Notes: generated by a model not told the origin, from the sequence alone. A stretch of 47,290 nucleotides of DNA from Fredinandcohnia onubensis (GCF_031181385.1 NZ_JAPSKV010000019.1:1-47290); one strand, 5' to 3'; positions 16,920 to 25,497 are shown, numbered from the stretch's first letter. Numbers and translations: made by a program.

Positions 16920-17933
16920 TTGACTGAGAAAATAAAGTTTGGAATTGTAGGATCCGGGAGTATTGCCAAAAAACATATCGATACGGTTCTTGCGGTTGAA
17001 CAGGCAGAATTAACAGCCATTTATTCGCGCAATAAGGAATCTGTACAGAAGATAGCAGATACATATCGTATAAAATCTTATACAGATTATCAAAAATTTT
17101 TATCAGATTCAGGAATAGACATTGTCTCCATCATTACACCAAGTGGAACGCATGCTGAACTTGGTATTACTGCAGCACAAGCAGGAAAACATGTACTGGT
17201 GGAAAAGCCAATCGATGTAACGATTGAGAAAGCAAATGAGTTGATTGAAGCATGTAAAAAAGCAAATGTTATTTTGAGCTGTATCTTTCAACATCGATTC
17301 GATGAAGCCGTTCAGGATGTAAAAAAAGCATTAGAAAACGATGAATTTGGGCAATTGAATTTTGGCGCATCACGTACGATGCTTTATCGTACACAAGAGT
17401 ATTATGATAGTGCGAAGTGGCGTGGTACAAGTGGAGGCGCATTGATCAACCAGGCTATCCATTATATCGATTTGCTTCTTTATGTAATGGGACCAGTTGA
17501 AGAGGTACATGCTTATCGTGCAACACGTGCCCATGAACATATGGAGGCAGAAGATATTGCAGTCGCTTCTTTGAAATTTAAATCGGGTGCCCTCGGCTTA
17601 ATTGAAGGCAACACAACTGCCTATCCTGGTTTTTCAACAACACTTGATATATTCGGCACAAATGGAAGTGTCATAATTGAGAATGATGAAATAAAAGAAT
17701 GGAAATTTAAGAGTGGTTTGGAACACAGGGACATACGAAACAATATAGAACATGACGTAACAACAAACGTTGTAAAATCAAACAAATCCTTTGTTAAACA
17801 ATACACAGACATCGTCCAAGCGATAATCGAAAATCGTGAACCACTAGTGACTGGAGAAGAGGCCAAAATATCCCTTGAATTGATACTGGCTATGTACCAA
17901 TCAGCTAGAGAAGGAAGACCTGTGAAACTATAG
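16920..17933 (+). CDS. Gfo/Idh/MocA-family oxidoreductase, paralogue 4
   Basis: 337-residue NAD(P)-dependent enzyme with Rossmann start FGIVGSGSIAKKH, lysine motif VEKPIDVT at about residue 94, and GGALINQAIHYIDLLLYVMGP in the substrate domain. It is the most canonical of the four relatives here. TTG 16920 is chosen as start because the GTGGGGG site at 16906-16912 lies seven bases upstream; an in-frame TTG at 16914 is too close. It stands alone between two terminators. Candidate substrates are inositols, uronates or keto-sugars. The sequence does not decide. Confidence 0.87.
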   Translation: MTEKIKFGIVGSGSIAKKHIDTVLAVEQAELTAIYSRNKESVQKIADTYRIKSYTDYQKFLSDSGIDIVSIITPSGTHAELGITAAQAGKHVLVEKPIDVTIEKANELIEACKKANVILSCIFQHRFDEAVQDVKKALENDEFGQLNFGASRTMLYRTQEYYDSAKWRGTSGGALINQAIHYIDLLLYVMGPVEEVHAYRATRAHEHMEAEDIAVASLKFKSGALGLIEGNTTAYPGFSTTLDIFGTNGSVIIENDEIKEWKFKSGLEHRDIRNNIEHDVTTNVVKSNKSFVKQYTDIVQAIIENREPLVTGEEAKISLELILAMYQSAREGRPVKL

Positions 17934-17944
17934 CCAGAATGAGG

Positions 17945-17975
17945 AAAAGGCGTCTCATCATTTGAGACGCCTTTT
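17945..17975. terminator. Bidirectional terminator between convergent genes
   Basis: AAAAGGCGTCTCA (17945-17957) pairs with TGAGACGCCTTTT (17963-17975), usable from both sides. Confidence 0.85.
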
Positions 17976-18016
17976 ATTAAGATATAATTAATAGTTATAT
18001 AATAACGAAAATTTTT

Positions 18017-19363
18017 TTATAACAGACATAACGCTATGATTGTTCCGACACTACTAAACAGAAAGGCAAATCCCAAATTCCAAAGAGATACCTTATATGA
18101 ATTCACATGTAAAAGATCAGCGGTAATCGAAACTGAAACATTAAAGGGGCCTGCGATCGTTGTTGATAAGGAAGAAGTGATCATGACTAAACTTAAACTT
18201 AACGGATTAACCGCCTGCAAAACAGGTTCAACAATTGACATTAGAAGAGTCAATGTCACTAGCGGATGAAACCCAGTTAAAGCAAGCCCAAGAAATAACA
18301 CCTGAATGAACAGAAACAAGAATACCGGATACTGGCTTAAATGTGTAAAAGGCTCCTGTAAATAATCGATATAGCCCGAATCACCTAAATTTCCTGTAAA
18401 AAAACCAACACCTAAAAAGAGAACTAAATTATCTTTTAAACCAATCGTACGCTTTTTCCATAACGGAATTGCAAATGTTATATATGACTTTAACCGTTTA
18501 ATCGAAATGGCCCATAAAAATGAGAATGGGACAATCACAATTGCAATCGTTTGTAGAAACCCTATATCCAAAATGCGATTGACACTTAAAATCACAACCA
18601 TAAACAAAGCGAGGTAGAAGACAAGAGATACAACCTTTCGTTTCATTTGTTTTTTTGGTACCTCACCCTCAATCTCCTGACCTTCCTCTGTAAGTTCGTA
18701 TTTTTTAAAGGACAAATAGCCAATCAACCAATTTAAAATAATTAATATAATGGTAAAAAGGAATAACCATGGTAAGACCGTTAAGTATGGAAGATGGGTC
18801 GATTCTACGGTTAAAATAACTAACAGCTCCATAGGCGAAATGATAATACTAAAAACATATCCCCTTAGCATTGCGCGTGAAATAAATTTTTTTCGAAGAT
18901 TTTCTCCTATATGAGAAATGTTTTTCTGTATAACAGCCTTAACGAGCGGAAGGGTTGCAAGGTTAAGAAATCCTCCCAGTAAAAAGGTAACCATGGATGT
19001 TCTACCAAATAACTGCCCCAAATTATGAATTCGTACTTTTAAAAGTTTACTAACCTGTTGGTCGTATCGTCCCACGATAATTATCGAGTTGATAAAAGGA
19101 AGGACATAAAAGATAGCCAATAAAGGAACCATGGATGTAACATACAAAGGTAGCTCTGTAATTTCCCTACCTTCAAGGAAAAATACTAGAACACCAATGC
19201 CAACAAATAGAATACTAATAACCCTAAATAATAGAGAAGATCCTTTAATTGAAAAAAGCCACGCAAGAATGGCTAGAATTCCCATTCCTGTCGTGAGCCA
19301 TAAGGAATCAACTAGTAAACTCAAAAAATAAAATAAAAATAATAGACTATATAGAACAATCAT
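18017..19363 (-). CDS. Polytopic membrane protein, possible ion-transporter-superfamily permease
   Basis: 448 residues, almost entirely hydrophobic, with roughly eleven to thirteen membrane helices. I do not recognise the family with certainty. Two features recall organic-anion transporters of the ion transporter superfamily: an internal stretch LGVGFFTGNLGDSGYIDYL, and a C-terminal half containing LTGFHPLVTLTLL and ITSSLSTTIAGPFNVSVS. Those resemble the helix-break loops (SxS, T/N-P-like) of DctM/CitM-type carriers, but the match is weak. A charged cytoplasmic loop (about 225-245) divides two hydrophobic halves. It lies downstream of and co-oriented with the LacI gene, next to the TRAP operon, so uptake of an acidic compound is plausible. 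Confidence 0.6.
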   Translation of the reverse strand: MIVLYSLLFLFYFLSLLVDSLWLTTGMGILAILAWLFSIKGSSLLFRVISILFVGIGVLVFFLEGREITELPLYVTSMVPLLAIFYVLPFINSIIIVGRYDQQVSKLLKVRIHNLGQLFGRTSMVTFLLGGFLNLATLPLVKAVIQKNISHIGENLRKKFISRAMLRGYVFSIIISPMELLVILTVESTHLPYLTVLPWLFLFTIILIILNWLIGYLSFKKYELTEEGQEIEGEVPKKQMKRKVVSLVFYLALFMVVILSVNRILDIGFLQTIAIVIVPFSFLWAISIKRLKSYITFAIPLWKKRTIGLKDNLVLFLGVGFFTGNLGDSGYIDYLQEPFTHLSQYPVFLFLFIQVLFLGLALTGFHPLVTLTLLMSIVEPVLQAVNPLSLSLVMITSSLSTTIAGPFNVSVSITADLLHVNSYKVSLWNLGFAFLFSSVGTIIALCLL

Positions 19364-19391
19364 GATTATCTCCTTGTTGTTAAACTAAACA

Positions 19392-19416
19392 ATGGCTAGA
19401 CAATGAATCTAGCCAT
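19392..19416 (-). terminator. Hairpin immediately after the LacI-type gene
   Basis: ATGGCTAGA (19392-19400) pairs with TCTAGCCAT (19408-19416). It directly follows the repressor stop codon. No strong T-run follows in the minus direction, so termination may be partial. Confidence 0.55.
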
Positions 19417-19417
19417 C

Positions 19418-20407
19418 TCACAGAAGTATACCAGCCTGAGCACACGAGACCCGTTCATTTATTTTTGGGCTTAATTTTTTAAGGATAGGAGTTGTATCCT
19501 TCGTTTTTATTTGAGTTATAAGAGTATCAACCATATTACAAGCAATTTCATCCACCGGGACCCCGACACTTGTTAATGGAATCTCCAGATTTCCCATTTG
19601 TGAGATATTATCGTAGCTCATAACGGAAATATCCTTTGGGATAATTAAGTTTGCTTCACGAAGTGCACGAACAATTCCTGCGCTAATATCATAACTTGAA
19701 CCAATAATTGCAGTAGGTCTATTAGGAAAATTCAACAATCGCTTTGTTGCTAAATATCCGTCATACCAATCAAGTCCTGCTGTATTTACTAAGTTTTCAT
19801 TTGTAATCGGTAGGTTCAGGCTATCCATCGCTTTTTTTATGCCGTAGTATTTTTCTAATTGTCGATCATCAATAGGTGAAAAGTCACCAAGATAAGCGAT
19901 ATTTCTATGACCAAGTTTATATAAATACTCAATAGACATTTGCATAGCCAATTGATAATTAACATCAATTACGGTATGTTTTTTGTTTCTTCCAACACCA
20001 TATGTCACGATGGGAATAGAAATCGTATCCATAATACTGTGGTTATGCTCATCAAATACGAGCACCCCATCTACTTGATACCGCTTGAACAATTCGAGCG
20101 AATCATAGATAGAATCAATCGATAAAATCATAGAATAGGATTTTAACTTAATTTCCTCATTGATTCTAGTAACCAATGTAGAAGGTGCAATGCGTTCCAG
20201 TGTCGGCCAAATTAAACCAATTACTTTTGTTTGTTTAGAAACAAGGCTTTGTGCAGCAAAATTAGGTTTATATCCTAACTCATTGGCAATTTTTATAATC
20301 ATTGACTTTGTTTCTGGTTTTACCAGTGGGCTATCGTTCAACGCTTTTGAAACAGTTGAATAACTCACACCAGCTACCCGTGCAATATCCTTAATGGTAA
20401 TATTCAT
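19418..20407 (-). CDS. LacI/GalR-family transcriptional repressor
   Basis: 329-residue regulator. The N-terminal helix-turn-helix reads ITIKDIARVAGVSYSTVSKALN, with the hinge NELGYKPNFAAQSL. A periplasmic-binding-protein-like effector domain follows (about 60-329). ATG 20407 is preferred because AGGTGA lies five bases upstream; GTG three codons earlier overlaps that site. It is divergent from the dctPQM operon, and the intergenic region contains palindromes with an AACGTT centre typical of LacI operators. It most likely represses the TRAP transporter and uxaC2, and itself, with the inducer a uronate or derivative (inferred). Confidence 0.9.
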   Translation of the reverse strand: MNITIKDIARVAGVSYSTVSKALNDSPLVKPETKSMIIKIANELGYKPNFAAQSLVSKQTKVIGLIWPTLERIAPSTLVTRINEEIKLKSYSMILSIDSIYDSLELFKRYQVDGVLVFDEHNHSIMDTISIPIVTYGVGRNKKHTVIDVNYQLAMQMSIEYLYKLGHRNIAYLGDFSPIDDRQLEKYYGIKKAMDSLNLPITNENLVNTAGLDWYDGYLATKRLLNFPNRPTAIIGSSYDISAGIVRALREANLIIPKDISVMSYDNISQMGNLEIPLTSVGVPVDEIACNMVDTLITQIKTKDTTPILKKLSPKINERVSCAQAGILL

Positions 20408-20466
20408 AGAAGTCACCTATACATTGATTTTAGTTAGAAAGATTGTATTCTTGAGTAAAAACTAGG

Positions 20467-20483
20467 TTAACAACGTTATTATT
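20467..20483. promoter_or_regulatory. LacI-type operator near the repressor start
   Basis: TTAACAACGTTATTA is an imperfect palindrome with the same AACAACGTT core as the operator in front of dctP. It lies about 60 bases upstream of the repressor ATG and probably serves autoregulation. Confidence 0.5.
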
Positions 20484-20537
20484 TTTTGGAAAATAACAGC
20501 CTTATTTATCTATTATTTTCACAGGTATCCACAATAT

Positions 20538-20551
20538 TGTCAACGTTTACA
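20538..20551 (+). promoter_or_regulatory. Predicted cre site
   Basis: TGTCAACGTTTACA fits the CcpA consensus at 13 of 14 positions. It lies upstream of the predicted dctP -35 box, between the divergent promoters. Confidence 0.5.
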
Positions 20552-20580
20552 AAACGGTATATTTAGAAAATAAAAAAAAC

Positions 20581-20636
20581 TTGAAAACAAATATTTATTA
20601 ATTTATGATGTAAGAGAAATAACAACGTTGTTATTT
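20581..20636 (+). promoter_or_regulatory. dctP promoter with perfect LacI-type operator
   Basis: TTGAAA (20581-20586), 17-base spacer, TATGAT (20604-20609). A perfect 20-base palindrome, AAATAACAAC/GTTGTTATTT, follows at 20617-20636, starting about where transcription should begin. This is classic repressor placement. Confidence 0.72.
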
Positions 20637-20656
20637 TATTGAAGTCTATAATACAA

Positions 20657-20671
20657 ATGAAAGCGATTGCT
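20657..20671 (+). promoter_or_regulatory. Predicted cre site in the dctP leader
   Basis: ATGAAAGCGATTGCT satisfies every fixed position of the loose cre consensus WTGNAANCGNWNNCW. It lies downstream of the start, where CcpA could block elongation. Confidence 0.5.
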
Positions 20672-20696
20672 AGTTGCTTTCTGTTTTTTTTATAAA

Positions 20697-20715
20697 ATAT
20701 GAAAGCGTTTCATAT
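20697..20715. promoter_or_regulatory. Interrupted palindrome, cre-like, in the dctP leader
   Basis: Arms ATATGAAA and TTTCATAT flank GCG. It resembles cre but has an odd-length centre, so it may be an operator for another regulator. Confidence 0.35.
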
Positions 20716-20777
20716 GAATGGTTTTGTTTTATAGACTTTGAAACCAAAATACAAACACACCAGAGGGGGAAGCTTTT

Positions 20778-21806
20778 ATGAAGAAAAAAGGCTTAGCAGT
20801 TCTATCTATGTCCTTTATGCTTGCAGGCTTATTAGCAGCTTGTGGAGGGGGCGATGATTCAGCTACTAAAAGTAGTGGCGGAGGCGATGGCGATGCAAAA
20901 GATCCTATCGTTTTAAAACTAGCAGACAACCAACCTGAGGACTATCCAACAGTTGTAGGGGATAAAGAGTTTGCGAAATTAGTAGAAGAGAAAACGGATG
21001 GACAGGTTAAGGTTGAAGTGTACGCGGGTGGTCAGCTTGGTGACGAGAAGAGCGTAATTGAACAAGTTCAATTAGGTACAATCGACTTAGCACGTGTTAA
21101 TGCAAGTCCACTTGCTGAATTCTCTAAAGATTTAGGTGTTCTTTCAATGCCTTATCTATTTAGAGATGCAGACCATATGTGGAGTGTATTAAACGGTGAT
21201 ATCGGTGAGGATTTATTAGCTGGTATGGAAGAATCGAATATGAGAGGTCTAGTATTCTATGATTCTGGTAGTCGTAACTTTTATAACTCTAAACATCCTG
21301 TTGAAAAGCCAGAAGATTTAAAAGGTCTTAAAATTCGTGTTCAACAATCTGCTCTAGTAGTAGACATGGTAGAATCACTTGGTGCATCTGCAACTCCAAT
21401 GGCGTACGAAGAGGTATATTCTGGACTTCAAACTGGTGTTATCGATGGTGCTGAAAACAACTATCCAAGTTACTATTCAGTAAATCACTATGAAGTAGCA
21501 AAATACTTCACTTTAGATGGTCATTCACGCGTTCCTGAAATTTTAATGATTTCTTCTAAAGTATGGAACGATTTAAGTGAAGAACATCAAAAAGCAATCA
21601 AAGAAGCTGCAATGGAATCGCAAGAAGCTCAGAAAACTGCTTGGGCAGATCTAGAAAATGAAGCAAAAGAAAAAGTAGAAGCTGCTGGTAATGAAGTAGT
21701 TGAAATTACAGATACTGCTCCATGGCGTGAAGCAGTACAACCTGTATATGATAAACATGGTGGCGCATACAAAGAATACATTGAAAAAATCGAAGCTGTA
21801 GAATAA
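20778..21806 (+). CDS. dctP: TRAP transporter solute-binding lipoprotein (DctP type)
   Basis: 342-residue extracytoplasmic binding protein of a tripartite ATP-independent periplasmic transporter. A lipoprotein signal peptide ends in the lipobox LAAC, with the cysteine at residue 22, anchoring it to the membrane of this Gram-positive cell. DctP features include GGQLGDEKSVIEQVQLGTIDLA, GLKIRVQQS with the conserved carboxylate-binding arginine, and YEEVYSGLQTGVIDGAENN. TRAP systems import sugar acids and other carboxylates driven by Na+. Its position before dctQ, dctM and uxaC2 and behind a LacI operator makes a hexuronate the likely ligand. The ribosome site is AGAGGGGG. Confidence 0.93.
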   Translation: MKKKGLAVLSMSFMLAGLLAACGGGDDSATKSSGGGDGDAKDPIVLKLADNQPEDYPTVVGDKEFAKLVEEKTDGQVKVEVYAGGQLGDEKSVIEQVQLGTIDLARVNASPLAEFSKDLGVLSMPYLFRDADHMWSVLNGDIGEDLLAGMEESNMRGLVFYDSGSRNFYNSKHPVEKPEDLKGLKIRVQQSALVVDMVESLGASATPMAYEEVYSGLQTGVIDGAENNYPSYYSVNHYEVAKYFTLDGHSRVPEILMISSKVWNDLSEEHQKAIKEAAMESQEAQKTAWADLENEAKEKVEAAGNEVVEITDTAPWREAVQPVYDKHGGAYKEYIEKIEAVE

Positions 21807-21834
21807 TTATCTATCAAGCGTTTGGTGGCAAATT

Positions 21835-21862
21835 CTCCCTTAAGATGATGGTCTTGAGGGAG
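21835..21862 (+). other. Strong hairpin between dctP and dctQ
   Basis: CTCCCTTAAGA (21835-21845) pairs with TCTTGAGGGAG (21852-21862), directly followed by a second palindrome GAGGGGTGCCCCTC. No T-run follows. The 268-base gap probably tunes expression so that binding protein exceeds the membrane subunits, by mRNA stabilisation or partial termination. Confidence 0.5.
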
Positions 21863-22074
21863 GGGTGCCCCTCATATAGATTAGTATGACTTCATGTATT
21901 GAAAGCATGGAATATAAATTTTCTAATACGAGAAATGATGTGTTTGGGTTAGTTAAAAAGGTAATGAAAAGCTTCGTTAGTTTTTTAACGAATACAGAAA
22001 GTAATATGCAACTAATGCTTTGCTTTCATCTGAGGCTCGACAATCATCGAGTTTGCTTTAAGGAGGCTAGTTAA

Positions 22075-22572
22075 ATGGAACGGTTAAAAAAAATCAAAAG
22101 TATGTTTGATAACGGGATTGACAATCTTAATGTTATTTTCATAGCATTAATGACCCTTATTGTTGCTGGAACAGTTTTTACAAGATATTTGTTCAGCTAT
22201 ACTCCCCGTTGGTCCTCGGAGGTGTCAATGCTACTACTAGTATGGGTAGGTTTTATCGGAATAGCTGTTGGTTTCAGGGATAAGCTCCATATTGGTGTGG
22301 GTGCATTAGTTGCGTTATTCCCAAAAAAGGTCCAAACATTATGTGATATTATTGCAAAAATTCTAGTAATTATTGTTGCCATTATATTTATTATTTATGG
22401 ATTTAGATTTACATCATTGATGGGCGGATCCACAATGGCAGGAACTGGGCTACCACAAAGTGTTTTATACGCTGCGATCCCGGTTTCAGGAGTTTTAATG
22501 CTGTTCTACGGCATCGAGCTATTGTTTAAAAAGGGTATGCACCAAGAATGGGATGAACAGATAGAGGAGTGA
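22075..22572 (+). CDS. dctQ: TRAP transporter small membrane subunit (DctQ type)
   Basis: 165 residues with four predicted membrane helices (about 18-38, 45-65, 88-108 and 128-148), the standard DctQ layout. The conserved WSSEVSMLLLVWVGFIGIAVGFRDKLHIGV segment carries the family's E and RxxxHI motif. It forms the membrane complex with DctM, the next gene seven bases on. ATG 22075 follows AAGGAGG. It is a subunit of the same uronate-type TRAP system as DctP. Confidence 0.92.
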   Translation: MERLKKIKSMFDNGIDNLNVIFIALMTLIVAGTVFTRYLFSYTPRWSSEVSMLLLVWVGFIGIAVGFRDKLHIGVGALVALFPKKVQTLCDIIAKILVIIVAIIFIIYGFRFTSLMGGSTMAGTGLPQSVLYAAIPVSGVLMLFYGIELLFKKGMHQEWDEQIEE

Positions 22573-22579
22573 GTTGTAA

Positions 22580-23860
22580 ATGGAAGTATTTGTATTATTA
22601 GGTAGCTTTGTTCTTCTCTTACTTATACGCGTTCCTGTTGCACTAAGTTTAATAGTGTCATCATTTTTAACAGGAATTTATATGGATATAGATTTAGCAG
22701 CATTAGTACAACGTATGGTAGGCGGACTCAATTCATTCTCACTCCTTGCGATTCCATTCTTTATTTTAGCAGGAGAAATTATGAATGAAGGCGGTATTTC
22801 AAGACGCCTAATTAATTTAGCCAACGTTATGATTGGTAAGGTTCGTGGTGGACTTGCCATGGTTAACGTATTGGCAAGTACATTCTTCGGTGGAATTTCA
22901 GGATCTGCAGTTGCAGACGTATCTTCAATCGGATCTGTTTTAATTCCAATGATGAAAAAGGCAAAATATGATTCTGATTATGCTGTAAACGTAACAATTT
23001 CCAGTGCGGCACAAGGGGTTATGATTCCACCAAGTCATAACATGATTATTTATTCTACTGCTGCAGGTGGGGTTTCAGTAGGCGCTTTATTTATGGGTGG
23101 AATTGTACCAGGCATCTTATTAGGATTAATCCTAATGGTTGTAACATATATTATTGCGGTAAAACGTAACTATCCAAAAGGTGAGCCTGTTAAAAGAGAA
23201 GAAATTCCAAAAATTGTTCGCGAAGGCTTACTAGGTCTTTTAACGGCTGTTATCATTATCGGTGGTATTGTAAGTGGTATCTTCACAGCAACTGAATCAG
23301 CTGCGATCGGTGTAGTATATGCATTTATTATTACATTCTTTGTATATCGTGATATTCCGCTTTCAAGAATGCGTATTATCCTAGTTAGAACATCTAAAAC
23401 ATTAGCAATGGTACTATTCTTAATCGCTTCATCATCAGCGTTTGGATGGCTTTTAGCATTATTAAAAGTTCCAGCAATGGTTACAGAGGGACTTCTTGCA
23501 TTCTCACCTAATGACATTGTAACGTTATTGCTTATCAACTTAATCTTACTAGTTCTTGGTATGTTTATGGACATGGCACCACTTATCTTAATTGCAACTC
23601 CTATTCTTTTACCTGTTGCTACTGCAGCTGGTATGGATCCAGTACAGTTTGGTGTGGTACTAATCTTAAACCTAGCCATTGGTTTAATTACACCACCGGT
23701 AGGAACCTGTCTCTTTGTAGGTTGTGCAATTGGACAAATACCAATAGAGAAGACAGTGAAGGGAATGGCACCTTTCTATTTAGCGATGATTGTCACATTA
23801 CTTTTAGTTACATTCGTTCCGCAGTTCTCGCTCTTCTTACCGGATTTATTAATAGAATAA
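22580..23860 (+). CDS. dctM: TRAP transporter large permease subunit (DctM type)
   Basis: 426 residues, about twelve helices, full length for DctM, the transporting subunit that couples solute uptake to Na+. Family motifs include IPFFILAGEIMNEGGISRRL, GGISGSAVADVSSIGSVLIPMM, TISSAAQGVMIPPSHNMIIY and GLITPPVGTCLFVGC. It belongs with DctP and DctQ, and uxaC2 follows, so imported substrate could pass straight to the isomerase. The ribosome site overlaps the dctQ stop region. Confidence 0.94.
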   Translation: MEVFVLLGSFVLLLLIRVPVALSLIVSSFLTGIYMDIDLAALVQRMVGGLNSFSLLAIPFFILAGEIMNEGGISRRLINLANVMIGKVRGGLAMVNVLASTFFGGISGSAVADVSSIGSVLIPMMKKAKYDSDYAVNVTISSAAQGVMIPPSHNMIIYSTAAGGVSVGALFMGGIVPGILLGLILMVVTYIIAVKRNYPKGEPVKREEIPKIVREGLLGLLTAVIIIGGIVSGIFTATESAAIGVVYAFIITFFVYRDIPLSRMRIILVRTSKTLAMVLFLIASSSAFGWLLALLKVPAMVTEGLLAFSPNDIVTLLLINLILLVLGMFMDMAPLILIATPILLPVATAAGMDPVQFGVVLILNLAIGLITPPVGTCLFVGCAIGQIPIEKTVKGMAPFYLAMIVTLLLVTFVPQFSLFLPDLLIE

Positions 23861-23866
23861 AAAAAT

Positions 23867-23887
23867 GGGGTGTCTTTTAGATACCCC
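23867..23887 (+). terminator. Hairpin after dctM
   Basis: GGGGTGTC (23867-23874) pairs with GATACCCC (23880-23887). The T-rich tail is weak, so uxaC2 may be partly co-transcribed with the TRAP genes. Confidence 0.55.
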
Positions 23888-23999
23888 TTAGCCATTATTA
23901 ACAGCTAATGATAAGGAAAAGCGAAATGGCTTTGAATAATTCCCCCCCAATAAAGGGTTACTATAAAATAGTAAAAATTTAAAAAGCAGGTGGACAAAA

Positions 24000-25400
24000 A
24001 TGAAAAAATTTATGGATGAAACATTTTTATTGTCAAATGACACTGCAGTAGCTTTGTACAAGAATTTTGCAAAGGACATGCCAATCATTGATTATCACTG
24101 CCACTTAAGCCCACAGGAAATTTATGAAAACAAAACCTTCAAAAATATTACTGAAGCATGGCTATATGGCGACCACTATAAGTGGAGAGCAATGAGAGCA
24201 AACGGTATTGAAGAAGAACACGTAACAGGAAATGCATCTGATTATGATAAATTTGTTGCTTGGGCAAAAACAGTTCCAATGACAATTGGAAACCCATTAT
24301 ACAACTGGACTCATCTAGAACTTCAACGTTTCTTTGATGTCCATGACATTTTAAATGAAAAATCTGCTCCTGCTATCTGGGAAAAAGTAAACAGTAACCT
24401 TACAGGTGAAGGATTCGGGGCAAGAGACTTAATTAAAAAATCTAATGTAGAAGTCGTTTGTACAACTGACGACCCAACTGACTCATTAGAGTATCACAAG
24501 CTCATTGCTGAAGATACAAGCTTTGATGTAAAAGTATTACCAAGCTTCCGCCCTGACAAAGGCTTAGAGATCAACCAAGATACTTTTGTTGGCTGGGTGA
24601 AAAAACTAAGTGAAGTATCTGGTGTTGAGATTTCAAACTATGATGATTTCTTAAATGCGTTAGAGAACAGAATTGAATTCTTCCATTCACTTGGTGGACG
24701 AGTATCTGACCATGCGCTTAACACAATGATGTATGAGCATACAACAAAAGAAGAGGCTGCAACATCATTTGAAAAAGCAATCAAAGGTGACAAAGTTTCT
24801 GTTGAAGATGAGATTAAGTATAAATCCTATACACTCGTTTTCTTAGGAAAAGAATATGCTAAGCGCGACTGGGCGATGCAATTACATATCCATGCGTTAC
24901 GTAACAATAACACAAGAATGTTTGGAAAATTAGGACCGGACACTGGTTATGACAGCATCAACGATGGCGAATTAGCTCGTCCATTAAACGAATTTTTAGA
25001 CGCACTAGATACAGAAGATGCACTACCAAAAACCATACTTTACTCATTAAATCCGAACGACAACTATATTCTTGGTACAACAATTGGAAACTTTCAAGGT
25101 GGAGGAAAACCAGGTAAAATGCAATTCGGAACTGCTTGGTGGTTCAATGATCAAAAAGAAGGAATGCTTGAGCAAATGAAAGCATTAGCGAACCTTGGCT
25201 TATTCAGCCGTTTCATTGGTATGCTTACTGACTCTAGAAGCTTCCTATCTTACACTAGACACGAGTATTTCCGACGTTTAGTTTGTAACTTAATTGGAGA
25301 ATGGGTAGAAGACGGAGAAGTTCCAAACGACATGGATTTACTAGGAGATGTCGTAAAAGGAATCTGCTACCAAAACGCTAAAGATTACTTTGAGTTTTAA
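24000..25400 (+). CDS. uxaC: Uronate isomerase, paralogue 2
   Basis: 466-residue isomerase for D-glucuronate or D-galacturonate. The active-site HxH (H33, H35) is in the canonical DYHCHLSPQ, followed by TTDDPTDS, FGTAWWFNDQKEGM and GMLTDSRSFLSYTRHEYFRR. It differs from paralogue 1 at conserved places: MQLHIHALRNNN here against MQLHIGATRNNN, and NPND against NSND. It follows the TRAP operon, so it probably handles a uronate brought in by that system. The ribosome site is AGCAGGTGG. Paralogues this different are probably old duplicates or separately acquired. Confidence 0.95.
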   Translation: MKKFMDETFLLSNDTAVALYKNFAKDMPIIDYHCHLSPQEIYENKTFKNITEAWLYGDHYKWRAMRANGIEEEHVTGNASDYDKFVAWAKTVPMTIGNPLYNWTHLELQRFFDVHDILNEKSAPAIWEKVNSNLTGEGFGARDLIKKSNVEVVCTTDDPTDSLEYHKLIAEDTSFDVKVLPSFRPDKGLEINQDTFVGWVKKLSEVSGVEISNYDDFLNALENRIEFFHSLGGRVSDHALNTMMYEHTTKEEAATSFEKAIKGDKVSVEDEIKYKSYTLVFLGKEYAKRDWAMQLHIHALRNNNTRMFGKLGPDTGYDSINDGELARPLNEFLDALDTEDALPKTILYSLNPNDNYILGTTIGNFQGGGKPGKMQFGTAWWFNDQKEGMLEQMKALANLGLFSRFIGMLTDSRSFLSYTRHEYFRRLVCNLIGEWVEDGEVPNDMDLLGDVVKGICYQNAKDYFEF

Positions 25401-25413
25401 AATACACGAATGG

Positions 25414-25441
25414 ATAGCTCGCCAATTGGCGGGCTATTTTT
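25414..25441 (+). terminator. Terminator after uxaC2
   Basis: ATAGCTCGCC (25414-25423) pairs with GGCGGGCTAT (25428-25437), followed by T's. Confidence 0.85.
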
Positions 25442-25497
25442 ATCGCCCAATGTTATACTAGCGATAGTTTATTTTATGTAGGGAAGGGTAGGGAATT

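Noticed and set aside
21886-22074. 62-codon open frame between dctP and dctQ
   Set aside because: No ribosome site, no recognisable protein features, and it overlaps the structured gap. It was left out.
23170-23679. 169-codon minus-strand frame opposite dctM
   Set aside because: Codon pattern is the shadow of the dctM frame, and dctM is unmistakable.
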